This document shows positions 1 through 8,239 of a DNA stretch of 64,000 nucleotides, one piece after another (positions within the stretch are counted from its first letter, which is position 1; each line of letters opens with the position of its first letter). The DNA is taken from the NCBI RefSeq assembly GCF_963678635.1, contig NC_087071.1:30184141-30248140 (forward strand), written 5' to 3'. The stretch is from Symsagittifera roscoffensis. Lineage: Eukaryota > Xenacoelomorpha > Acoela > Convolutidae. Position numbers and translations under genes: made by a program. The notes beneath the pieces were generated by a model. It saw only the letters and a program-made list of their open reading frames with translations, had not been told where the DNA came from and made no database searches.

Positions 1-377
1 AGGTCCGAAGGTGACTGTAAGCCTAGACCACCGAGTTTGATAGGCAATGTGAGCTGATCCCATTCTCTGTTGGTAATCAGAATGTTACTGACAGTTTGAA
101 CAGCTCCACGGATATAAGAGGTGATTTTTTCAACAGAGTTCATAAAAACAAAAGTAGGAGCAGTGCGGAACAAATACATGAGCTTAGGCATGGCAAAACA
201 ATGTCGGAGCAGGAAAAACGCGACGTGTGAAGGCAGTAACGGAAGATTCTTGCAGAGGTTTTCGATTTTCTCTCTCTTCTCTTCCAATGCATGCTGTAAA
301 GCTGTATGGCCCAGAGGGCTTCCTAGCAGTTCAGCGTGCAATAAAGAGGTAACCAGAGCCAATATTTTGCTAACAGG
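1..377 (-). pseudogene. Non-LTR retrotransposon reverse transcriptase, C-terminal part, cut by the window edge
   Basis: On the minus strand an open frame runs from the edge of the window to a TAA at 380-378, with no stop in about 125 codons. It reads like the thumb and connection part of a non-LTR reverse transcriptase: LGSPLG near its start, then PKLMYLFRTAP, and near the edge LPIKLGGLGLQ. The same order of motifs occurs in the plus-strand element at 1548-3153, so both probably belong to one retrotransposon superfamily. The catalytic palm (FADD/YLDD) would lie upstream, where the frame is already interrupted, so this is a fragment. It ends against a Penelope-like piece of opposite orientation at about 380, which marks an insertion or rearrangement junction. 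The family is inferred from motif order alone. Confidence 0.7.
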
Positions 378-401
378 TTACGAAAATTAACTAACGTTCA
401 A

Positions 402-770
402 GTGGTTTTCACCACAAGAAAACTACAATCATGTTTACCATCACCGAAGTCAGCATTTTCTAATGACCTCAAGTCAAGAAGGGTTTATAAACTGTCATGT
501 AGTGGATGCACTTCCACCTATGTTGGACAAACTGTTCGACATTTGACCACTAGAATTGAGGAACAGAAGAAAGCAGACTCACCGGTAGGCCTCCACCTTC
601 AGCAATGCCAACTTGAGGGAAATAGCGCAGATCTTAGTTGGAAAATTATAGATAGGTCAAACAACCAAACAAAATTGCTAACACTAGAGGCAATACATGT
701 CAGGAAAGAGAAACCGGGCTTGGACACGCGCGATGAGTTTAGGAGCAGGGAGTTAACACTGAAATATTAG
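402..770 (+). pseudogene. Penelope-like element GIY-YIG endonuclease domain
   Basis: The frame encodes about 122 residues of a GIY-YIG nuclease, the module that follows the reverse transcriptase in EN-positive Penelope-like retroelements and nicks target DNA. Visible signatures are a conserved VYK strand (residues 28-30), the YVGQT strand (40-44), the likely catalytic Arg51 and a putative metal-binding set C33-x2-C36 with H65-x3-C69. The C-terminal LLTLEAIHVRKEKPGL is typical of the end of these proteins. The frame extends upstream of the GTG at 402 without a stop for several codons and should continue into the reverse transcriptase, but that part is missing at the junction near 380. A second, more damaged copy lies at 30690-31015. 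Loss of the polymerase makes this copy non-functional. Confidence 0.8.
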
Positions 771-1127
771 TCCCAAAATATTTTTGGTTTTTTATTCAAA
801 ACGTACATGTCTAAATCGAAATTATGACTCAGAAACTTCCAGACAAATTACTTTAAAAATGTTTAATTAATTTTAGAGGTTAAAAGAATTTTAATCTCAG
901 TAGTAATTTAGAGGTCAACTGTGATTGGCTAATTTTTTATCATGATGGTTTAGAACCAAATTGTATGTGATTTATTGTAAATAACATTTGTAAATTGATG
1001 TTTTATCGTCATTTAGAGTAGTTTATTGTAAAAATCCCGACGATGCACATAGTTGCGAAAACGTTTGAAATTTACTTTTTAGCAAAAATTTCTTCCTTTT
1101 GTTTACCTTAATGCTGCGTCAAGATGA
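771..1127 (+). other. 3' non-coding tail of the Penelope-like fragment
   Basis: This AT-rich stretch of about 360 bp contains no open frame of note. It follows the GIY-YIG stop codon and is presumably the element's 3' tail. Around 1037-1060 a CCGACGA, short possible stem, GAAA arrangement resembles a hammerhead ribozyme core with one core substitution (see findings). Confidence 0.4.
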
Positions 1128-1478
1128 GGAAAAACAACAAAGTTTACAAGCAAAGATTGCTTAAAACCTTCAGTACTGATAAATTGGATTGGATGTGATT
1201 GTTGTTCTAGTTGGTATCATATCAGTTGGGTAAATATTTCTCTTAGCAACTCTAAGCAAACCCAATGTTTCCAGTGTCTTTTATGCTTTGATGTAAAATC
1301 TGTTAATAAAGCAACAATAGGTAATTATTTAGTGCTAGACAATTATGTCAATAGAGCCATCTCAAATGTCCGAGTACTCAAGAAAATACCAAAAGACTCG
1401 CGTGTTCCCTTTTCGGAAAGATTGTCGGACAAAATAAACGACATCTACAATGTAGTAGATATGTTACAAATTGGCTAA
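1128..1478 (+). pseudogene. PHD-finger-like N-terminal piece of a non-LTR element
   Basis: An open frame of about 116 codons between a TGA at 1125 and a TAA at 1476 contains a cysteine/histidine pattern like a PHD or treble-clef zinc finger: WIGCDCCSSWYH, followed about 20 residues later by CFQC. The expected cysteine after the WYH motif is replaced by Trp (WYHISW), so metal binding is probably impaired. Downstream the frame has charged sequence (LKKIPKDSRVPFSERLSDK) suggestive of a helix or coiled coil. It lies just upstream of, and in the same orientation as, the reverse transcriptase pieces at 1548-3153, so I read it as the N-terminal module of the same decayed element. There is no convincing AUG; the start is unknown. 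Confidence 0.5.
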
Positions 1479-1547
1479 TTTTTTTAAAGTCGTTCTTGTT
1501 TTTTCAGGAGCAACTGAAGAAAAAATGGGCGCAAACAGACCACAAGC

Positions 1548-3153
1548 ATGAGCTCTTTGATAAATAAAAAAATTCGAGTAAATGACCGGTCACTTTCGAA
1601 ACCCCACCCACAAGTTTCAATCCCGCCTCTGAGTGACCTCGAGCAGAGAATAAAGCTAATAATCAGTCAGTTCGATGGAGGAAATATACAGGGAGAGATA
1701 AAAATTGCTGCTTCGGATGACAAAATTGCTCCTTTTTCAACTGATAACTATCAAAAATTGTTGTCTAAGCACACTCAGCAAGCCGAATTTAGTTCTCCAA
1801 ATCCAGAAAATTTAGATAGTTTTTTTGTAACCGACTTCGACCTATACAAAGCGATAATGTCCTTTCCAAACGGATCAGCAGCAGGTCCTGATACAAAGTT
1901 TCCTCAAATATTTAAAGACCTTTAGTAAGTCGAATGGCAGTGCAGGACATAATTTTCTGAAATCGCTAAGCCCTTATAAAGATAGACGGAGGGTTGAGAC
2001 CGATTGCCATAGGCAACACGCTTAGACGCATCGCGTCTAAATGCGCTGGAAACCAAGCCCTCTCTGAGCGACAAGATTTTTTTCGGAAACGTACAGGTAG
2101 GATGCGGTACCAAACGAAGAGCAGAAATAGCTGCACACTCGTTTCGAAACCTAATTGAACGCAACGACAATCCAAAATACACTGTTTTTTTAAAACTAGA
2201 TTTTAAGAATGCCTTTAAATCTCTAAATAGAGAAAAATGCTGGTTCATGTTTATTCAAATCGCCCCGAATTGTATAATTACGCCCATTGCACGTATAGTA
2301 AACATAATTACCTTTATTACGGAAGCTCTGTCATAATGACAGAAGACGGAACTCAGTAAGGTGATCCTGAAGCCCCACCCCTTTTTGCGGAAACAATTCG
2401 GACATAAGTCAAACAGTTGGAGTCGAAAAACAACATCTGGTATTTAGATGATGGAAATTTAGCCGACGACTATAACGTAGTACTCTGGGACCTTAAAATC
2501 GTTCTGAAGTCGAAACAAACTTACGGTCTGAGCTTGCACACTGACTTTTTTTTTGGGACCGACTACGAGTACACGGTATAATTCAATTTTAACACAATTT
2601 CGAAAAATATGCCCCAAAATAAAAATAAAAACAAAAGAAGAACTCCTCATTTTAGGATCTCCAATCGGCGAACGTGCCCAAAAGAGTTGCTCGATGAAAA
2701 AATAAGGAGCTTGAAAAAATCTCAGAAGTCATTGACAAACTAGACGCAAATTATGGTTTTTACCTCCTGAAAAATTGCTTTAGCATGCCAAAACTCCTAT
2801 ATTTTTTGCGTACGAGCCCTTGTTTTTTGCAAAATAATTTTTTGAACGCTGTGAAAAATTACTAAGAAATTGGTTATGCAAGATCACTAGTGTGAAAAAA
2901 GATGATAACTAGTTTTTACAAGGAGTTCTCCCGGCAGCCAAAAATGGCTTGGGCGTTTCTTTTGCTCCTCTACTCGCTTTAACCGCTTTCTTAGCCTTAG
3001 CAGTAGGAGCGAAATCTTTGTCTTGGAGTTTCTGGATGGAACCTACACTGATGCGCTTAAACGGTGGTTTGAACTTGGAAAAATTGAAAAGGCTCCGGAA
3101 AATGACATCCAAGAAATTTGGACGGAGCCAATTTTTGACAGCTAAATTGCAGT
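1548..3153 (+). pseudogene. Decayed non-LTR reverse transcriptase (frameshifts and stops)
   Basis: The 125-codon frame at 1548-1925 ends with SFPNGSAAGPDT and PQIFKDL, the usual entry to the fingers of this type of reverse transcriptase. After several frameshifts the rest can be followed by eye: GLRPIAIGNTLRR-like sequence near 1995-2030, LKLDFKNAF near 2190, TEDGTQ-stop-GDPEAPP near 2350 (the QQGDP motif with a TAA), WYLDDGN near 2440 (the catalytic aspartates are still encoded), LGSPIGERAQK near 2655 and MPKLLYFLRTSP near 2785. At least one in-frame stop and several frame changes make it a pseudogene. The order matches the fragment at 1-377. A C-terminal domain follows at 3155-3850. Confidence 0.75.
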
Positions 3154-3154
3154 A

Positions 3155-3850
3155 TTGATTTTACGACTCGAATCAATGGACGTAAAAAGATTCAACGCGT
3201 TCCAAGATCGCTTTAGCTCCCAAAAGTTGAACGTCATCCCGTGCAAAAAATTAAGGTTAAAACTGTCGAACCAACAACTCAGAATTGCGATAGGACTTCG
3301 ATTAGGCTCAAAAATATGCGAACAGCATAAATGCGTGTGTGGAAAATACGTTACTGATGATGGTTGGTATGGTCCTTCTTGCCTCATAAGGGCAGGGAGG
3401 TTCGCTAGGCATTCAAACTTGAATGCCCTAATAAAGCAGAATTTATCTTCTGCTCATATTCCGTCTGCTTTAGAACCACGACACCTCTACAGGACGGATC
3501 AGATGCGACCAGACAGATTGACGCTCGTTCCATGGGCTGTTGGTAAGCAGCCCTTGTGGGATGTAACGGTAGTAGACTCCTTAGCTCCTTGTAGGGTTAA
3601 TGCCGGGTCTGTTTGTAACCCTGGTCTGGCTGCCGCTGAAGCGGAAGAGCAAAAACATGACAAGTATAAAGATGCAGTAGTTTTTGAGATTCAGGGCGCA
3701 GCCGGCCTCATCACAGATGTTTTTTGGACAAACTTTGTAAGAATCTATTCATATGGACTGAGAAAACCAAGGCAGGTAGCTTTTAAAACAGAAAATCGCC
3801 CTGGCGATACATTTTGCGAACGCTGCTGGCGAGCTCGGCACAAAAAATGA
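3155..3850 (+). pseudogene. C-terminal domain of the non-LTR element (Cys/His motif plus possible restriction-like nuclease)
   Basis: This 231-codon frame is the best preserved part of the element. Residues near 54-77 hold C-x-C and HSNLNALIK-like motifs (CVCGKYV, DGWYGPSCLIRAGR). Further on come LEPRHLYRTDQMRPDRLTLVPW and LWDVTVVDSLAP, whose RPD...WD-x-T pattern is compatible with a PD-(D/E)XK (restriction-like) nuclease core; that assignment is my inference. The end contains KYKDAVVFEIQ and a Trp/Arg-rich tail. A diverged second copy lies at 24591-25560 with the same order of blocks. The nominal start is only where the open frame begins; in the intact element this would be the end of a long ORF continuing from the reverse transcriptase. 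Confidence 0.65.
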
Positions 3851-4409
3851 GAAAACAACTTTCGACGAAATTTTTATTCGTAAAACTTGTATATTATATT
3901 TTCTCGTGTCAAGTTGCGTGTTCTTTTTGAAGAAACGTAACCCGTATCGATTTTATTTGTAAGGCCATCAACACTTGTCATCTTTTTTTATCATTATCAC
4001 TACCATATCTAGAAAATTCCAAGGATTTTGACTGGAATACTTGATGAAGGGACTCCTGACTGTAACCTCGGTTACTATGATACTTTTGAACTTCTGATTA
4101 TCTTTTATGATTTACCAATGTAATCAGGGCCTGAAAACGCCAGTTTTCCTCATATGCACTCAGTGTTTTACTTCCCGTAAAATTGTAAGAAACAGCTGTT
4201 TATCAAAATTTTCACACTGATTATTTTAATTTTCTCGTTGAGAATGTTTTCACGTCGCATGAACAATTTTATCAATCCGCATATTCGAGAAGTAGATCAA
4301 TCCCATGCAAAAATTAGTGCAGATAAGAAAATTCGTATTTTCAGACCCGTATTACATAAGTCATTGATAGCGTCATTGATAATTTGTCAGAGGGTAACTC
4401 TGATCATTT
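3851..4409 (+). other. 3' untranslated region of the non-LTR element, then unassigned flank
   Basis: From about 3900 to 4110 the sequence matches the tract after the second copy (25590-25790), including the conserved words TATCTAGAAAATTCC and CTCCTGACTGTAACC. It is therefore the 3' UTR of that retroelement family. From about 4110 to 4409 I see nothing recognisable; the last four bases (ATTT) are the left target-site duplication of the giant LTR element. Confidence 0.6.
4406..4409. repeat. Left target-site duplication (ATTT) of the giant element
   Basis: ATTT directly abuts the TG of the LTR and is repeated at 23322-23325. The bases beyond differ (C on the left, G on the right), so the duplication is 4 bp. 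Confidence 0.8.
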
Positions 4410-4609
4410 TGAGTTATGACCGAGTTGGTTAACTCATAGAGTAATTTCGGATAGGGTACACCGTCTGCTCGTCACGCTATCTTATTTTCGGCCGGATAGA
4501 TTCGTGCAACTTCTTAGTCTAATACCGATCCTAATCTTACTCTTATACTATCTAGTCTCAGGTTGTTTAACTAGTCTCTGCTAGGCTCAATAGATCTAGG
4601 GTATACTGG

Positions 4610-4615
4610 TTTATT
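4610..4615 (-). promoter_or_regulatory. Polyadenylation signal AATAAA in the 3' LTR
   Basis: TTTATT on the plus strand reads AATAAA in element orientation. The equivalent in the 5' LTR is 23112-23117. It lies in the middle of the LTR, as expected for an R-U5 boundary region; the actual cleavage site is not visible from sequence. Confidence 0.5.
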
Positions 4616-4676
4616 GCGGCTGCTGAAGTGCTCGGGAGAGTCCAACTAATTTCTAAGTTAAATTCAAATCTCTCTG

Positions 4677-4704
4677 GTGCTGAAATTACAAGTAATTCCA
4701 GCAC
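4677..4704 (-). other. Hairpin inside the LTR (also at 23179-23206)
   Basis: GTGCTGAAATTAC and GTAATTCCAGCAC form a 13-bp stem with a single G/A-type mismatch and a 2-base loop. In element orientation it lies about 60 bp upstream of the AATAAA. A structured element near the transcript ends (comparable in position to a retroviral R-region hairpin) is an inference. Confidence 0.6.
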
Positions 4705-4819
4705 TTACAAATAAGTGGGTTGTTAGTTTGATGGATCATGATTGGTTAATATTAAATACTTTACAGTGGTAAAATATCTAATTTATCCAATCATAAAATG
4801 TAGTTTAGATCAGGTTCCA

Positions 4820-4833
4820 CCCATCCGGGTTTT
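4820..4833 (-). other. Candidate polypurine tract next to the 3' LTR (weak)
   Basis: In element orientation the bases before the 3' LTR read AAAACCCGGATGGG. Only the last part is purine-rich, so this is a poor polypurine tract; position alone suggests the role of plus-strand primer. Confidence 0.3.
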
Positions 4834-6343
4834 ACAGAGTTTTTTAGAATAGTTCTTCTGCAATTCGAAGGATGGATGATGGACGTTGGTGTTTGGCGAA
4901 CATCTTATTTCTTCTGTTTCCTCTTTGTTAAAGAAGTTCCAGGAAGCTGGAGTTAGAGACATAAGACGTTGTGTCTTCTAGTGACAACGACTAAGTCTTT
5001 GCAACAAACTCAAATCTGATTTCAGAATGGTTTGCTATGTCAGGTTTTTCTGTTCTGCGTGGAGAACTTCTTTTGTGTCTGATCTAATTTGGGAATGGCG
5101 TGGAGATTGTGCGTGGAGGGGATGCCTGGTTACTCGGATCTGTACGTATACTTGAACATCGAGGTGGTCATTGGTCTAGTTCAATGAAGTCCTTTTCTGC
5201 GAAGTCAAGTCGTACTCTAAATCCTTTGAGTTGTGATTGTGAGTGGCATATCGATTGTGGTTGGCTATTCTCTCTCGAGTGTAGTGGGGTCGTTTTGTCT
5301 TTAGATGTTCGTCCTTGGTGTTGTATTCTGATCTATGTATTGCATAATGTAATTTACATTTTATAAAACATTTATTAGTTTAATATTTTTTAATTATGAT
5401 TTTAGTTAGTTGTTTTCACAAAAGCTTTTTGTTTTAGTTCGGTTATTTTGAAGAGTTACTCACACTTGAGTAGCTCTTATTAAAAATAGAGGTGTGGTCA
5501 CAAAGCGTGGATGTAGCGCGGTGGGTTAGGCCGGCTATAGAGCATGCTCAGGACGTCCTTCCTGGTGGGTTAGGCCAGGAGTGGGAGTATGATTTCATGC
5601 GGTTTTTGTGAGGGGTCCTGTTATGTGACAACGTTTTATGTTGGGTTTGTTGTGGTTTTTCTTATGTCTTGTTGGTTATGTCCTTTTTTCAAAAAGCAAA
5701 TTGTTCGTGGTATGGGTTTGTCTTTCGACTTTTTTGTGTTTTATTATTTCTTTCTTAGACTTTATAATAGTCTTCAAAAGAATAAATTATCCAGTTTTAA
5801 ACTGGGTTAATCCGGTTTGGGTACCGTTGGTTTCCTTTTCTTAGTCATGCTGTTATTCTATGATTTGTGGTATTTAGTAAGCTGCGTTGGTTAGTTTTGT
5901 TTAGTATATGATTCCTTTCCAACCGGGTTAAAGGAAAGTTTGAAACATGTTATTATATGTTAGAGTTGTTGAGTGTGAAAACTTGAAACTGAAATTCATT
6001 ATTTTAAACAATTCTTCGTGGGCGAGCTGTGCGAGTGTGGATAGAATTTCTGTGCGAATAAATGAGAATATCAAAAGGTTAGTACTGCATTTGCATTTTA
6101 TTAATTTACTGCATAGAATTAGGAAATTTACTGCTAGTTATGGGGGAATTTTAAGTTACAAATTTTCATCATAATTAGATTTACTGCTTGTGGGGAAAAC
6201 TTTAGAAATGAATTTACTGCATTGGTATTAAATTTATAAATTTATAAGTGTAAGAGATTAATAGAATTGTTGAAATCTGTTTGATGAAATTTGCGATCTT
6301 TATTTGTTTTTTGTGGTTTTTGTAGGTGATCGTCGGATGAAGG
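4834..6343 (-). other. 3' non-coding region of the giant element
   Basis: About 1.5 kb with no convincing minus-strand ORF. A TCCTGG/CCAGGA hairpin enclosing GTGGGTTAGG-like sequence lies near 5560-5580 and the GGTGGGTTAGGCC word occurs twice (near 5521 and 5564). An AATAAA on the minus strand lies near 6303. Plus-strand ORFs of 70-90 codons here look like chance. A structured element between env and the 3' LTR could be an RNA export or stability element, as in some simple retroviruses; this is speculative. Confidence 0.4.
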
Positions 6344-6430
6344 CTAAAAATTTAAAGAAAACATGGATAAAGTATGGTGAGTTTTTTAATATTTTAATTA
6401 GTTAGTAATATTCATTTAATTCATACTTAC
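6344..6430 (-). other. Intron-like sequence (87 nt) immediately after the 601-aa ORF stop
   Basis: In element orientation the stop TAA is followed by CAG and then GTAAGTATG (donor, from 6430). TACTAAC, a perfect branch-point word, lies at 6407-6401, and TTTTCTTTAAATTTTTAG ends at 6344 as acceptor. All three signals are near consensus. Plus-strand splice-like words (TTTTTGTAG ending at 6325, ATG/GTGAGT at 6376) also occur here, so antisense use cannot be excluded. Confidence 0.5.
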
Positions 6431-6433
6431 CTG

Positions 6434-8239
6434 TTAGTCGTCGGGGAAAAAACCGTGGGGGAAAATGTCGTGAATTAGTTCTGAAGTTGTTAGTAGTTTA
6501 GCTAAGATGCGGATGATATTTTTAGTCTGAAGCAGTGGCCAAAGCAATTGAAGTGCCTTAATAGTGGTTAGTTCTTCAGTGCCAACTGCAAACTCATAAG
6601 GTGTGTTTTGGATTAGATTATATAATTTGTGATTGAATTTAGTGTTGTGGATGATTTCTAAAATTGGGATTTCTATAGGTTGTACAAACTCGTGCGGGAT
6701 AAGGAAGGGTCGGGATTCTTCGGCGTTGAAGGTCTTGGTGATGGGACAGAAGATGTACATTTGGGTTATGGGGTCATAATTACGAAGAATACCATGAAGG
6801 TTAGTATCTTTAATGCAATATGTGAAATTTAGGAAAAATGGTGAAGTGTATTTGGAATTAATGAATTGAAAACGATGGTGTGGTTGTCTAGAGGGTGTGT
6901 GTAGGTCAAAGTGATTTTGGATGAAGCGATAATAACTATATGTGTGGGTTTGTTTAGTGCGCAACATAATATCGTGTGAGCAGTGCAAATCTCTTTCGTG
7001 TGGTGCAAGGAAATGAAAGGTTAGTGCAAATATTTGGAAGCGTTCTTTAAAACTTTCGTATGCTTGTGTGTCTGTTAGTGCTTCTGAAATATTGTGATCA
7101 AACTTTCGGTCGAAGATGTTTAGTGTAAATATATACGGTGTCTTGATGAAAAATTTCTCGGTAATTTGTGGATTAGCGAAGCGATCGTCGTCTAAGAATT
7201 GATCTTGGTTAGCTCTGATGATGTTGTGATCATAGTATTCGAGTGTATATTCGTTAGCTCTAGGTGCAGTGTGTGTTTTTAGTGATTTTTTATATCCAAC
7301 GTAAGTAAATTGTCTAGCGGTTAGTGGTGTAGTGAGTCGATATAGCATGTCCGTATTTCGCTCTATATCGATGTAAGTGTTAGATAAAGGTAAGCAAAGA
7401 GGGTTAGTAAAATGATAATATGAGGTCCAAGAGAGAGTGGGCATTAAAACGTATTCATCTACAAAGTTGCTTGTTTCGTTAGTGTCGTGGGGGGTGTTTA
7501 AGGTGTATTGTGGGAATGAGGGTAAGGTGATGGCTAAAAATTCTTTTGTGTTAGTATGCTTGGGGTGGTTGATGTATTCACGGGCTGTTCCTGGTTTTGC
7601 TGGGAAAGGATGGTTGGGGAACTTTCTTTTAAAAGTGCGGTAAGCTCTATTAGTGTTGAGTGAAGATTCAGTTGATGTGGATGATGGTGCTAATGATTCA
7701 GTATAATTTGAAGAGGGTGTAGGGGTAGGGGGGTTGGATGAATTGATTGTGGAGGAGATTTGGTTTATTGTTGGGGTATGGAGGTGGTAGGGTTGTTGTT
7801 GAAGGGTAATAAAATTATCTAGCTCTGGGGAGATTTGGGGGGTGTCTGGAGAATGAGATGATTGGTCAGAATGAAGTGAGGAGTAGGTTGGGGTAACTTG
7901 GGAAGCATAAGAGGGTGTGGAAGTGATTGGGTCAGGGTTATTGGATAATATGGGTTGAAAAGGGGGTTGAGAAAAATTAGAAGAATTATGAAAATGATTT
8001 GATGGGGATGGTTCTGAGTCGGCAAATTCATCGGGGGTTTCAATATTCGGGTTATTGAGTTGTGAGATGGAATATAAAACTGAGATGTGTGAATTAGTGT
8101 CGGAATTCATGCCTGATGTTACATTACTAGATGGAAAATCGGGTGGCGGAAAAGCAAAAAGTGGTATTATTGGGATTGGAGAGGTAAGATTGGTTGGGTG
8201 GGAATGTGATCGGTGTAGTGATCCAAGTTGGCGGCTCAT
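6434..8239 (-). CDS. 601-aa accessory ORF after env, unknown
   Basis: The AUG is in the ATGA overlap with the envelope-like stop. Residues 1-197 are low-complexity Ser/Pro/Thr/Asn/His-rich and probably disordered; about 198-601 look folded, rich in aromatic residues and His, with segments such as YVGYKKSLKTHTAPRANEYT, FFIKTPYIFTLNIFDRKFDH and a Leu-rich C-terminus (KALQLLWPLLQTKNIIRIL). No signal peptide or membrane segment, no catalytic motif I know. Uninterrupted length and tight coupling to env argue for a real gene; a regulatory or structural accessory protein is a guess. Its stop is followed at once by a CAG/GTAAGT donor. Confidence 0.75.
   Translation of the reverse strand: MSRQLGSLHRSHSHPTNLTSPIPIIPLFAFPPPDFPSSNVTSGMNSDTNSHISVLYSISQLNNPNIETPDEFADSEPSPSNHFHNSSNFSQPPFQPILSNNPDPITSTPSYASQVTPTYSSLHSDQSSHSPDTPQISPELDNFITLQQQPYHLHTPTINQISSTINSSNPPTPTPSSNYTESLAPSSTSTESSLNTNRAYRTFKRKFPNHPFPAKPGTAREYINHPKHTNTKEFLAITLPSFPQYTLNTPHDTNETSNFVDEYVLMPTLSWTSYYHFTNPLCLPLSNTYIDIERNTDMLYRLTTPLTARQFTYVGYKKSLKTHTAPRANEYTLEYYDHNIIRANQDQFLDDDRFANPQITEKFFIKTPYIFTLNIFDRKFDHNISEALTDTQAYESFKERFQIFALTFHFLAPHERDLHCSHDIMLRTKQTHTYSYYRFIQNHFDLHTPSRQPHHRFQFINSKYTSPFFLNFTYCIKDTNLHGILRNYDPITQMYIFCPITKTFNAEESRPFLIPHEFVQPIEIPILEIIHNTKFNHKLYNLIQNTPYEFAVGTEELTTIKALQLLWPLLQTKNIIRILAKLLTTSELIHDIFPHGFFPDD

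Larger units (their letters stand above)
4410..4819 (-). repeat. 3' LTR of the giant element
   Basis: Identical by eye to 22912-23321. In this position the AATAAA at 4615-4610 (minus strand) would serve as polyadenylation signal. The terminal TG/CA dinucleotides and the flanking ATTT define the exact ends. Confidence 0.95.

Noticed and set aside
1922-2248. 108-codon minus-strand ORF
   Set aside because: Antisense to the decayed reverse transcriptase whose motifs are on the plus strand.
5100-6174. Plus-strand ORFs of 68-88 codons in the 3' region of the giant element (possible antisense gene)
   Set aside because: Considered because plus-strand splice-like words lie at 6325 and 6376, but the ORFs have no motif or consistent start context. 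Left as a question within the intron finding.
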